Shown one piece after another: positions 24,745 through 32,435 of a DNA stretch of 64,000 bases (the stretch's first letter is position 1; each line of letters starts with the position of its first letter). Position numbers and translations under genes: made by a program. This stretch comes from Pseudonocardia alaniniphila (GTDB lineage Bacteria; Actinomycetota; Actinomycetes; Mycobacteriales; Pseudonocardiaceae): positions 1 through 64,000 of the forward strand of contig NZ_JAKXMK010000011.1 in NCBI RefSeq assembly GCF_022524485.1, read 5' to 3'. The notes below the pieces were generated by a model. It was not told where the DNA came from and made no database searches. It saw only the letters and a program-made list of their open reading frames with translations.

Positions 24745-25188
24745 GTGACCCGAGCGTTGATCGCGGCCGGAGCGTTGTTCGTGGACGCCGCAGAGCGCGT
24801 GCTCATCGTCGAGCCGACGTACAAGGAGACGTGGGAGATCCCGGGCGGGATGGTCGAGGACGGCGAGACACCCCGTGAGGGATGCGTGCGGGAGCTGCGG
24901 GAGGAGCTCGGCCTCGACCTGGCGCCCGGTGCGCTGCTGGTCGTCGACTGGGCCCCGCGCGAGGGTGTCAGCCGGGTGCTGTTCGTCTTCGACGGCGGTG
25001 TGCTGGACGACCGGCAGATCGGTGCGATCAGCCTCCCGTCCGACGAGCTGGCCTCGTGGACCTACGTCCCGCCCGGCGAGCTCGCTCCCCGGCTGGCTCC
25101 GTGGCTGCATCGCCGGGTCGTCGCGGCGCTGGGGGCGAGGGCGGCAGGCGAGACCTGGTACCTGGAGTACGGCGTCCGAGCGGGTTGA
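24745..25188 (+). CDS. Nudix hydrolase
   Basis: 147 residues with an exact Nudix box at 35-57: G35-x5-E41-x7-REL-R-EELGL. The enzyme hydrolyses a nucleoside diphosphate linked to another group, using divalent metal held by the box glutamates; the substrate is unknown. GTG at 24745 directly follows a TATACT -10 element by six bases, and no ribosome-binding site exists, so the mRNA is probably leaderless. It shares an operator with the divergent MarR/MFS pair, which suggests a joint stress or detoxification response. Confidence 0.9.
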   Translation: MTRALIAAGALFVDAAERVLIVEPTYKETWEIPGGMVEDGETPREGCVRELREELGLDLAPGALLVVDWAPREGVSRVLFVFDGGVLDDRQIGAISLPSDELASWTYVPPGELAPRLAPWLHRRVVAALGARAAGETWYLEYGVRAG

Positions 25189-25215
25189 CCGATGGGGCCG
25201 ACGGCGGACGTGGAG

Positions 25216-25797
25216 TCAGCCCCGCCGGACGTCCGCACGCGTCTCGACGGCCGCGCCCGCCAGCACCAGGCAGCCCAGCGACAGCGGCAGCAACGCCGGG
25301 AGCTGCCACGTCAGCACCGCGACGGCGACGAGCGCCCCGGCCAGCAGGGCACTGCCGGAGAGATCGGCACGGGCACGGGACGCCGCCAGCCGGACCAGCG
25401 CGAGCCACGACGGCCCGTCGGGACGCCACCGCGCCGCGGCGCGCAGGAGGACGACGAGCGCGCCCGCACCGGCAGCTACGACGACCATCGCCACAGCCGC
25501 GCCACCCGGCACCGGAGCCCGGAGCAGGACGAGCGCGTCGAACCCGAGGAGCGCCCCGCCGCCTGCGACGCCGACCGCTGCGGGTGCGCTCGTCCGAAGG
25601 GCTGCGCGCAGGTCGCTGACGAAGATGCGGGCACCGCCGGCCCGATGGTCGACGATTCTGCGGACGCCCGAGCACCCGGCTGCGAGCGCTGCCGGAAGCG
25701 TGACGACGGGCAACGCCGCCACTGCCACCAGCACGCCGAGAAGCAGGCACTCGGCGAAGAGCTCCAGCCGGCTCACGTGCGTGGTCTCCGTGGTCAT
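25216..25797 (-). CDS. DUF624/YesL-like membrane protein
   Basis: 193 residues, about five hydrophobic helices: LLLGVLVAVAALPVVTLPAA near the N-terminus, then two central and two C-terminal helices, with WLALVRLAASRARADLSG between. Placement after sugar permease genes and the length fit the DUF624 family, small membrane proteins that accompany carbohydrate ABC transporters (YesL in Bacillus) with unknown function. The ATG overlaps the permease stop as ATGA, so it is the last gene of the transporter operon. The sequence is divergent and the family call is mainly from context. Confidence 0.6.
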   Translation of the reverse strand: MTTETTHVSRLELFAECLLLGVLVAVAALPVVTLPAALAAGCSGVRRIVDHRAGGARIFVSDLRAALRTSAPAAVGVAGGGALLGFDALVLLRAPVPGGAAVAMVVVAAGAGALVVLLRAAARWRPDGPSWLALVRLAASRARADLSGSALLAGALVAVAVLTWQLPALLPLSLGCLVLAGAAVETRADVRRG

Positions 25798-26639
25798 CCC
25801 TTCACCCCCGACGTCGCCACGCCCTCCACGAGGTAGCGCTGGAAGGCCAGGAAGAACAGCAGTACGGGGACGAGCGCCAGCAGCGACATCGCGATCATCG
25901 CCCCGTAGTCGGACGTGGTGGTCTGGTCGATGAACGCCTGCAGCGCGATCGGGAGCGGGTAGTTCTCCGGGCTGTTGAGATACAGCAGCGGGCCGAGGAA
26001 ATCGTTCCACGTCCAGATGAACGTGAAGATCGACACGGTGATCAGCGCCGGCCGTGACAGCGGGAGGATCACGTTCCAGAACAGTCTCAGGTGGCCGCAG
26101 CCGTCGATCGTGGCGGCCTCGTCGAGCTCCTTCGGCAGAGTGCGCATGAACTGCACGATCAGGAACACGAAGAACGCCTCGGTGGCGAGGAACTTGCCGA
26201 TCAGCAGGGGCACGAACGTGTCGATCAGCCCGGCCCGCTGGAAGATGATGTACTGCGGAATGATCATGACGTGGAACGGCAGCAACAACGTGCCGATCAT
26301 CATCGTGAACATGAGGCCGCGGCCACGGAAGCGCAGCCGGGCGAACGCGTATCCCGCCATCGCCGACGACGCCACCGTGCCGATCACGGCGAGCCCGGCC
26401 AGCACCACGGAATTGCGGAAGAACGTCCACACGCTCACCCCGGCGATACCCTCAGCGGCCCGGGCGTAGTTCGCCCCCGTCGGCTCGGCGGGAAACAGCT
26501 CGAGGCTGCCGACGATGTCCGTCGACGGTTTGAACGACGCCCCGATCGTCCAGGCCACCGGGTAGAGCAAGACCACGAGGATCGCGAGCGCGGCGGCGTG
26601 CCAGACCGCCCGGCGGACACGGGTGCTCATCGCGTTCAT
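25794..26639 (-). CDS. Carbohydrate ABC transporter permease (MalG type)
   Basis: 281 residues with six predicted transmembrane helices and the inner-membrane-permease EAA motif ELDEAATIDGCGHLRLFWNVILPLS (read as two parts, about 195-219), which docks the ATPase. The other features are PVAWTIGASFKPS near the start and TWNDFLGPLLYL. It forms a heterodimer with the product of the preceding gene to carry a sugar or glycoside brought by the binding protein at 28899. ATG at 26639 overlaps the upstream stop codon (ATGA). No ATPase gene is in the operon. Confidence 0.93.
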   Translation of the reverse strand: MNAMSTRVRRAVWHAAALAILVVLLYPVAWTIGASFKPSTDIVGSLELFPAEPTGANYARAAEGIAGVSVWTFFRNSVVLAGLAVIGTVASSAMAGYAFARLRFRGRGLMFTMMIGTLLLPFHVMIIPQYIIFQRAGLIDTFVPLLIGKFLATEAFFVFLIVQFMRTLPKELDEAATIDGCGHLRLFWNVILPLSRPALITVSIFTFIWTWNDFLGPLLYLNSPENYPLPIALQAFIDQTTTSDYGAMIAMSLLALVPVLLFFLAFQRYLVEGVATSGVKG

Positions 26640-27631
26640 GAGTTGCTCCCGTCGTTGTAGAACACCCACGAGCGCGACGTGCGGAAGAGCACCGCGGTGA
26701 CCAGCCCGACGGCGAGAAGGAGCATCCACGCCATCGCCGACGCGTATCCCATCCGGAAGTCCTGGAAGCCGCGTTCGTACAGGTAGAGCGTGTAGAACAG
26801 CGTCGAGCCCGCAGGACCGCCGAGACCGTTGCCGCTGCTCACCACGAATGCGCTGGTGAACGCCTGGAAGGCGCCGATCGTCTCCATCAGCACGTTGAAG
26901 AAGATCACCGGCGACAGCGTCGGCAGGGTGATCGACCAGAACTTGCGCCACGCGCCCGCGCCGTCGCACTCGGCGGCCTCGTACAACTCGCGCGGAATCT
27001 GCTGGAGCCCGGCCAGGAAGATCACCATCGGGGCGCCGAACTGCCACACGGCGAGCAGCACGAGGATCATCAGCGCCCGCGACGGATCGCCGACCCACCC
27101 GCCCGACGGGAAGCCGATCGCCGTGAGCACCCGGTCGACAGCGGCGTCGTCGCTGAAAAGGGCACGCCACGTGATCGCGATGCTGACGCTCGCGCCGATC
27201 AGCGAGGGCGCGTAGAACGCCGAGCGGTAGAACCCCTGAGCCCTGCGCGGCCGGGCCAGCAACATCGCGACAGCCAGTGCGACGGCCAGCTTGAGCGGGG
27301 CCGAGAGCACCACGTACGTGAGCGTGACCAGCACGGACTGGCGCCACCGCTGGTCTGAGAACATGTCGACGTAGTTCTCGAGCCCGACCCACTCCGGCGC
27401 CGTGAACAGGTTGTAGTCGGTGAACGACAGGTAGAGCGACGCCAGCATCGGCCCGAGCGTCAGCAGGACCATGCCGAGGATCCACGGACTCAGGAAGAAG
27501 TACCCGGCCGGTCCGTCCGAGCGCAGCGATCGCCGTGCGCGCCCGCCCGTCCGGGGGTGGGCCCGAGGGGGACCGGCGCTCGGCGGAGGGCTCCCGGACA
27601 GAGTGGGCCCCGCACTGGTCCCCGCCGTCAC
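26636..27631 (-). CDS. Carbohydrate ABC transporter permease (MalF type)
   Basis: 331 residues, with a proline-rich, disordered N-terminal 40 residues before six transmembrane helices. The EAA loop reads ELYEAAECDGAGAWRKFWSI. It pairs with the next permease. The start is set at GTG 27631 because it overlaps the binding-protein stop codon as GTGA, exactly like the other junctions in this operon; GTG at 27661 would give ten more residues inside the upstream gene. Sugar class cannot be inferred from the permease itself. Confidence 0.92.
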   Translation of the reverse strand: MTAGTSAGPTLSGSPPPSAGPPRAHPRTGGRARRSLRSDGPAGYFFLSPWILGMVLLTLGPMLASLYLSFTDYNLFTAPEWVGLENYVDMFSDQRWRQSVLVTLTYVVLSAPLKLAVALAVAMLLARPRRAQGFYRSAFYAPSLIGASVSIAITWRALFSDDAAVDRVLTAIGFPSGGWVGDPSRALMILVLLAVWQFGAPMVIFLAGLQQIPRELYEAAECDGAGAWRKFWSITLPTLSPVIFFNVLMETIGAFQAFTSAFVVSSGNGLGGPAGSTLFYTLYLYERGFQDFRMGYASAMAWMLLLAVGLVTAVLFRTSRSWVFYNDGSNS

Positions 27632-28899
27632 CGCAGTGCTGCCTCGGTCTCGTTGAACCACTGCGCCGCGGCGTCCTGCACCGAGATGCGGCCGTAGGCC
27701 AGCTCCTCGTTGATGCGCAGGAAGGCGGAGTCGGCGGTGCCGACACCTGCGGGCGGGAGGGTCGAGGGCACCGTCAGGTACTGGGCGATCGTGTTCTCGT
27801 ACTCGGCCACGGCCGCATCGGTCGCCGACAGCTTCGGAGTGGCGGCCTCACGCTGCGCGTTGCTGGCCGGCAGGCCGCGGTTACCGCCGAAGATCTCCCC
27901 GACGCGCGGGTCGTTGACCATGAAGTCGATCAGCTCCGCGGCTTGGCGCGGGTGGTCGGTGCCGCTGAACGCCGAGAGCAGGATGCCTGGACGCAGCCGC
28001 AGCCCCAGGTCGTCGGGGTTCGAGCTGGGCAGCGCGCCGAGAGCGAGCTTCCGCTCGGACTCCCCCGCGTACCGGGTGAGCATGCTGTCGAGGTTCACGG
28101 TGGACGCCGCGAGGTCGGCACCCATCACGGTGACCGGCAGGGCCTGGGCGACCTTGTCCTGGGGCGGGAACGCACCGGCCGCGCGCAGGTCGACGCCCTG
28201 CTGCCAGAACCGCTGCAGGTCCTCGTGCGTGGCCTCGATCCGGCCGTCCTCGGTGAAGAGGACCTTGCCCTGCTGGCGCAGCCAGATCTCGAAGACGCCC
28301 ATGATCGACGTGTAGTCCCACGCGCCCGCCATGCCGGCGGTCCGGGCAACCTGGGTGACGGCCGCCCCGTACTCCTCCCAGGTCCAGCGCTCGGGGATCG
28401 CGACGCCGGCGGCCTGGAACGCCGCGGGGTCGTAGATCATCCCCCAGGTGTTGCCCGACAGGGCCACCGCGAACCGCTCCCCGCCGACCACACCCGCCTG
28501 CTGCAGTCCGGGCAGCAGGTCGTTCACGGGGACGGGGTTCTCCACCTCGTCGAGGTTCAGCAGCAGGCCACGGTCGCCGTACTCGCGCAGGTAGCTGAAG
28601 TCCATCTGCAGGACGTCGGGCGTGCCGCCGCCCGCCGACTCGGTGTTGAGCTTCTGCCAGTACTCGGCGAAGTCGGAGAAGTTCGGGACGATCTTGATGT
28701 CGGGATGCTCGGTCTCGAAGATCGCGATCGCCTGCTGCATGAGCTCGGCTCGATCGGCGTTGCCCCACCACGAGTAGCGGAGCTCGACAGGGCCGCCGCC
28801 GTCGTCACCGCCGCTTCCTCCGCAGGCGGTGAGGACCATCAGGAGGGCAGCGGCCAGCGCAGCCAGCAACCGGGACCGGTGACGCTCTCCGTTGAGCAT
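27628..28899 (-). CDS. Extracellular sugar-binding lipoprotein
   Basis: 423 residues. A signal peptide ends in the lipobox LTAC with Cys26 as the lipidated residue, then a Gly/Asp linker and the family 1 solute-binding fold starting VELRYSWWGNADRAELMQQA. Motifs GTPDVLQMDFSYLREYGDRG and FAVALSGNTWGMIYD line the usual binding cleft. It is the first gene of a four-gene operon: binding protein, two permeases, DUF624-like protein. The upstream region holds a long hairpin and LacI-type operators. Confidence 0.93.
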   Translation of the reverse strand: MLNGERHRSRLLAALAAALLMVLTACGGSGGDDGGGPVELRYSWWGNADRAELMQQAIAIFETEHPDIKIVPNFSDFAEYWQKLNTESAGGGTPDVLQMDFSYLREYGDRGLLLNLDEVENPVPVNDLLPGLQQAGVVGGERFAVALSGNTWGMIYDPAAFQAAGVAIPERWTWEEYGAAVTQVARTAGMAGAWDYTSIMGVFEIWLRQQGKVLFTEDGRIEATHEDLQRFWQQGVDLRAAGAFPPQDKVAQALPVTVMGADLAASTVNLDSMLTRYAGESERKLALGALPSSNPDDLGLRLRPGILLSAFSGTDHPRQAAELIDFMVNDPRVGEIFGGNRGLPASNAQREAATPKLSATDAAVAEYENTIAQYLTVPSTLPPAGVGTADSAFLRINEELAYGRISVQDAAAQWFNETEAALR

Positions 28900-28976
28900 G
28901 CGTTTCTCCAGGTCGGTAGGGAATCGGGTCTGCGTCAGGGACCAGCGGGCCGGACAGCGTCAACACCGTGGTCGTG

Positions 28977-29015
28977 CTGCAGGCCGAGCCCGAGGGGGGA
29001 GGGCTCGGCCTGCAG
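28977..29015. terminator. 15-bp perfect hairpin in the operon leader
   Basis: CTGCAGGCCGAGCCC and GGGCTCGGCCTGCAG form a perfect 15-bp stem around a purine-rich 9-nt loop. It lies 78 bp upstream of the binding-protein start. If the promoter is near the operators at 29119-29183, this is a leader hairpin that may attenuate or protect the mRNA; otherwise it is a terminator. Confidence 0.5.
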
Positions 29016-29118
29016 GCCCCCGCCAGGGCCGGCGGCGCCGGTGCAGGACATCAGCGGTCTGTTCCGTGGGGCAGGGGGCGCGTGCTCACGGATCTCCGAT
29101 CGACGATGACGGGGAGCG

Positions 29119-29130
29119 GAAAGCGCTTGC
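29119..29130. promoter_or_regulatory. LacI/CcpA-like operator
   Basis: GAAAGCGCTTGC is one base from a perfect palindrome and matches the core (AAGCGCTT) bound by LacI-family regulators. It is upstream of the binding-protein gene at 28899 and 424 bp from the LacI gene end. Confidence 0.55.
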
Positions 29131-29171
29131 TACGTTCGCACAGGATGAACAACCGCACAATCCGTAAATTT

Positions 29172-29183
29172 CCGAAACTTCCG
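29172..29183. promoter_or_regulatory. CCGAAACTT box 1
   Basis: CCGAAACTTCCG resembles the boxes at 30609 and 30713, with one T fewer. It lies upstream of the first transporter operon and may bind the same LacI regulator. Confidence 0.4.
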
Positions 29184-29211
29184 ACCCCCACCGCGCCCGG
29201 GTAGCCAAGCC

Positions 29212-29276
29212 CGCGACATGGACACATGACGCGGAACGGGGCCTTGCAAACAGCGACACGTGTCCATGACGCTGCC
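29212..29276. repeat. 65-bp hairpin repeat, copy A
   Basis: Begins GCGACATGGACACATGACGC and ends with the inverted GTGTCCATGACGC. It matches copy B (29467-29532) over nearly its full length and direction. The arms can pair over 13 bp with one mismatched pair. Confidence 0.65.
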
Positions 29277-29466
29277 GGCTCACGCCGGAGCGGGGTCGCG
29301 CGCGACTTGGTTGCGCGTTGCCGGCGGGACGCCCCCTGGTGCCGCCCGGATGATCGCTCCGAGATCCAGATGTCCGCCGTGGCGAGGGCTGATATGCCGA
29401 TCTCACGACGATCTTCGCCGGAACCCGGTTCTGGCGGGGTGGGTCCGGCTTCGGCAGCCCGCCCGT

Positions 29467-29532
29467 CGCGACATGGACACATGACGCGGAACGGGGGCCG
29501 CGCGAACGGCGACACGTGTCCATGTCGCTGCT
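29467..29532. repeat. 65-bp hairpin repeat, copy B
   Basis: Starts GCGACATGGACACATGACGC and closes with GTGTCCATGTCGC, giving a perfect 13-bp stem. It ends 21 bp from the LacI stop codon, so it may act as that gene's terminator while belonging to a repeat family. Confidence 0.65.
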
Positions 29533-29553
29533 GCACCGGTGGCTCGCGGGGCG

Positions 29554-30546
29554 TCAGGGCTTGGGGGCTGGGCCCGTGCTCTCGCGCACCACCAGGTGCG
29601 TCGCCAGTTCCACGCGGGGTGGGGGTGTGGTGTCCTCGGCCGCCAGCGCCAGCCGCACGGCCTCGCTCGCCATCCGCGCCAGGGGTTGGCGCACCGTCGT
29701 GAGCTGCGGCGTCATGTCCTCGCAGAACGCGATGTCGTCGAAGCCGACCACGGAGAGGTCCTCGGGGATGCGCAGGCCGCGCGCCGCAGCTTCCTGGTAG
29801 ACACCCACGGCCTGCATGTCCGAGCCGGCGAAGATCGCCGTGGGGGGCTCGGCCAGGTCGAGCATCTGCTGGGCACCCAGCCGGCCACCGTGGGGCCGGA
29901 AGTCGCCGAAGTACACGAGGTCCTCGTCGGGCGCGATGCCGGCGCGTCCCAGCGCGGCCCGGTAGCCCTCGACGCGCTCCTGGCTGCACACCAGTTGCGG
30001 ACGCCCGGAGATCACGCCGATCCGGCGGTGCCCGAGGGAGACCAGGTGCTCGACGGCGCTGAGCCCGCCTGCCCAGTTCGTGGCGCCGACCGTGGCGAAC
30101 GACGGGTCGCTTCCGCCCACCGGGTCCAGCAGCACGATCGGGGTGTGCAGGGCGCCCAGCTGCTCCACCACCTCGGGGTCGGGCTCGCTCACTACGAGAA
30201 CGAGGCCGTCCGAGCGGCGGGCGGTCAGGTGGTCGAGCCATTGCCGGTCGCCCGCGGGACGGTTCTCCGCCGAGGTGAGGACGATCTGGGCGCCCGCCTT
30301 CCTGGCCTCGGCCTCGGCGCCGCGCAGCACCTCGACCACCCAGGGCGAGTCGAGGCTCGGCAGCACCATGTCCACCAGGCCGACCCGCCGCTGGATGCCG
30401 GGCTTGCGTCGCTGGTAGCCGCGGTCGGCCATCACCTGCTTGACCCGTAGTCGGGTGGCCTCGGCGACGTCGGAGCGCCCGTTCAGGACCTTGGAGACCG
30501 TCGGGACCGACACACCGGCGTGCTCGGCGATCTCCGCGATCGTCAC
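29554..30546 (-). CDS. LacI-family transcriptional regulator
   Basis: 330 residues. The N-terminal HTH and hinge are typical: TIAEIAEHAGVSVPTVSKVL then NGRSDVAEATRLRVKQVMADRGY. The periplasmic-binding-like sensor domain follows (GLVDMVLPSLDSPWVVEVLRG, FAGSDMQAVGVYQEAAARGL, DLSVVGFDDIAF). It should repress the two neighbouring sugar transporter operons in the absence of their inducer. GTG at 30546 has no ribosome-binding site; an in-frame CTG at 30567 has GGAGG just upstream and would give the more usual N-terminus MDTTSSRVTIAEIA. Both starts are possible. Confidence 0.93.
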   Translation of the reverse strand: MTIAEIAEHAGVSVPTVSKVLNGRSDVAEATRLRVKQVMADRGYQRRKPGIQRRVGLVDMVLPSLDSPWVVEVLRGAEAEARKAGAQIVLTSAENRPAGDRQWLDHLTARRSDGLVLVVSEPDPEVVEQLGALHTPIVLLDPVGGSDPSFATVGATNWAGGLSAVEHLVSLGHRRIGVISGRPQLVCSQERVEGYRAALGRAGIAPDEDLVYFGDFRPHGGRLGAQQMLDLAEPPTAIFAGSDMQAVGVYQEAAARGLRIPEDLSVVGFDDIAFCEDMTPQLTTVRQPLARMASEAVRLALAAEDTTPPPRVELATHLVVRESTGPAPKP

Positions 30547-30608
30547 GCGGCTGCTGGTCGTGTCCAGGGATCCTCCCGAGCTCGGGCCGAGGGCGGCGCG
30601 AATGCTAG

Positions 30609-30621
30609 CCGAAACTTTCTG
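30609..30621. promoter_or_regulatory. CCGAAACTT box 2 (LacI promoter)
   Basis: CCGAAACTTTCTG contains the odd palindrome GAAACTTTC. It lies 62 bp before the LacI start and matches the inverted box at 30713-30725 at 12 of 13 bases. Confidence 0.55.
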
Positions 30622-30712
30622 CGGCGGTCACGGCGCGATATCGGTCGGCCGTCGAGGGCTTGACGATCGCCGGATCGGAAACCTACGGTCGGCCACCTTG
30701 AATCGCAAGTCT

Positions 30713-30725
30713 CGGAAAGTTTCGG
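30713..30725. promoter_or_regulatory. CCGAAACTT box 3 (second transporter operon)
   Basis: On the minus strand it reads CCGAAACTTTCCG. It points opposite to box 2 and lies upstream of the binding-protein gene at 31051, so the divergent LacI gene and the second operon carry matching sites. Confidence 0.55.
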
Positions 30726-30750
30726 CGCCTGGCTCGAAGGGGAGTCCGCA

Positions 30751-30999
30751 GTGACCAGACGACCTCAGGGCGCCGCCTCGTCCCGCATCGCAGGACGAGC
30801 GGCACTACCGCTCGATCCGGCCGGTCGGCGGTGCCGTTCGCGCGGCACCGACCCGTTGCGGTGCTCGGGACTTGTGGGCTTCTTCCTCGGTGAGCGGCCG
30901 ATCGCCGCCGACTCCGAGCGGCACGCTCCCGCGCAGTCGCGCACCCGGCGGACCATCCCGCAGCAGCCCGCCGACACCCGGGTCGTGGCCGCTGCCTGA
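30751..30999 (+). CDS. Doubtful 82-codon ORF
   Basis: GTG at 30751 is preceded by AAGGGGAG at a suitable distance and the frame runs 82 codons to TGA, ending 51 bp before the binding-protein gene. The product is basic, with no domain or membrane segment and no similarity I recognise. It may be a leader ORF or simply non-coding 5' UTR; codon use is weaker than in neighbours. Confidence 0.2.
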   Translation: MTRRPQGAASSRIAGRAALPLDPAGRRCRSRGTDPLRCSGLVGFFLGERPIAADSERHAPAQSRTRRTIPQQPADTRVVAAA

Positions 31000-31050
31000 C
31001 GAGGGCAAAGGCCGCGACCGACCACTGATTCCACTCCCGAGGGAGAGCAC

Positions 31051-32361
31051 ATGCCGACCTGGTCCACCATGCGGACGGCGCTGGCTGCAGCCGCCGTCGC
31101 GCTGACCGTCACAGCCACCGCCGCCTGTGGCACCGCCGGCCCCGCGGGGGCAGGCGGGGGCGGCCTCACGTTGTGGACGCTCAAGAACGAGGGCATCAAC
31201 GATGTGCAGCAGGCCGCCGCCGACTCCTTCAACGCCGGTGAAGGCCCGGACATCGCACTCCGGATCTACGTCAACGACCCTTACAAGGCGGCGCTGCAGA
31301 CGGCGATCGGATCGCCGAACGCGCCGGACGTCTTCTACAACTGGGGCGGCGGCAACCTCAAGGGTTATGTCGACGCCGGTCAGGCGGCCGACCTGAGCGC
31401 CGCCCTCGACGCGAACCCCGCGGTGAAGGATGCCTTCCTGCCCAGCGTGCTCGACGTCGGGACGATCGACGGCAAGGTCTACGGCATCCCGATGCAGGGC
31501 GTGCAGCCCGTCTCGTTCTTCTACAACAAGGACGTCCTCTCGACGGCCGGCATCGGCACGTTCCCCACCACCTGGCAGGGCTTCCTGGAGATGGTGGACA
31601 AGCTCAAGGCCGCCGGGGTGCAGCCGATCGCCCTGGCCGGCTCCCAGCCGTGGACCGAGCTGATGTACCTGGAGTACCTGCTGGAGCGCAACGGCGGTCC
31701 CGGGAAGTTCCAGGCGATCGTCAACGGAACGCCGGGTGCGTGGAGCGACGCCGCGGTGGTCACATCGCTGCGCCAGATCAAGGATCTGATCGACCGGGGC
31801 GCGTTCGGCAGCAACTTCTCGGCGGTCAACTACGACAACCAGGGCTCGCAGGCGCTGCTCACCAGCGGCCGTGCCGCGATGGAGCTCATGGGTTCGTGGG
31901 AGGTCACGAGCCTCAACGACAACTTCCCGGACTTCGTGAAGGCGGGCAAGCTCGGCTGGGCCGACTTCCCCGCGGTCGAGGGCGGTGCCGGTGACCCCAA
32001 GGTCATCGTCGGCAACCCCAGCAACTTCTACTCGGTGGCCGCAAGCTCGTCGAACGTCGCGGCGGCCACGAAGTTCCTGATCGACAACATGACCAGCCCC
32101 GCCTACGTCAAGGGCATGATCGACGTCGGCCAGGTGCCGGCGATCAAGGGTCTGGACCAGCAGATCGCCACCGGCGAGTTCGCCGACTACAACCAGTACG
32201 TCTACAAGATGGTGCAGGACGCGCCGAGCTTCACGCAGTCCTGGGACCAGGCCCTCCCGGCCGACGTCTCCCAGGCGATGCTCACCAACCTCTCGCAGGT
32301 GTTCCTGGGCAGCATGACGCCGGAGCAGTTCGGTCAGGCGATGGACGCGGCTGCGCAGTGA
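31051..32361 (+). CDS. Extracellular sugar-binding lipoprotein (second operon)
   Basis: 436 residues. A signal peptide ends in the lipobox TAAC (Cys26). The mature part begins LTLWTLKNEGINDVQQAAAD and follows the family 1 binding-protein fold: APDVFYNWGGGNLKGYVDAG, KVYGIPMQGVQPVSFFYNKD and AAMELMGSWEVTSL. The cleft motif with Trp and Asn is typical of binding proteins for xylo- or gluco-oligosaccharides, but the ligand is not provable here. ATG at 31051 follows GGGAGAG. It heads an operon with two permeases and a GH3 glycosidase. Its stop overlaps a short ORF as GTGA. Confidence 0.94.
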   Translation: MPTWSTMRTALAAAAVALTVTATAACGTAGPAGAGGGGLTLWTLKNEGINDVQQAAADSFNAGEGPDIALRIYVNDPYKAALQTAIGSPNAPDVFYNWGGGNLKGYVDAGQAADLSAALDANPAVKDAFLPSVLDVGTIDGKVYGIPMQGVQPVSFFYNKDVLSTAGIGTFPTTWQGFLEMVDKLKAAGVQPIALAGSQPWTELMYLEYLLERNGGPGKFQAIVNGTPGAWSDAAVVTSLRQIKDLIDRGAFGSNFSAVNYDNQGSQALLTSGRAAMELMGSWEVTSLNDNFPDFVKAGKLGWADFPAVEGGAGDPKVIVGNPSNFYSVAASSSNVAAATKFLIDNMTSPAYVKGMIDVGQVPAIKGLDQQIATGEFADYNQYVYKMVQDAPSFTQSWDQALPADVSQAMLTNLSQVFLGSMTPEQFGQAMDAAAQ

Positions 32362-32435
32362 GCGAGCTTGCGAGCGAACCAACGTCACGGGCACCGCGCG
32401 AAGCGTCGGCCGGGCGCAGCGAGGTCCTGCGGTGA
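32358..32435 (+). CDS. 25-codon ORF with GTGA overlaps at both ends
   Basis: GTG at 32358 overlaps the binding-protein stop (GTGA), and its own TGA at 32433 overlaps the permease GTG (GTGA). The peptide begins MSELASEPTSRAPRE. The DNA starts GTGAGCGAGCTTGCGAGC and is related to the 77-bp element at the next junction. It may be a coupled micropeptide or an inserted repeat that preserves coupling; no function is known. Confidence 0.4.
   Translation: MSELASEPTSRAPREASAGRSEVLR

Larger units (their letters stand above)
28900..29553. other. Regulatory and repeat-rich intergenic region
   Basis: 654 bp between the first transporter operon and the LacI gene, both on the minus strand. It contains a long hairpin (28977-29015), two operator-like boxes (29119-29130, 29172-29183) and two copies of a 65-bp hairpin repeat around a 190-bp core. 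The open frames in it simply read through the repeats and look non-coding. Confidence 0.6.

Noticed and set aside
29086-29523. ORF through the hairpin repeats
   Set aside because: Its repeated peptide segments simply mirror the DNA repeats; no ribosome-binding site.
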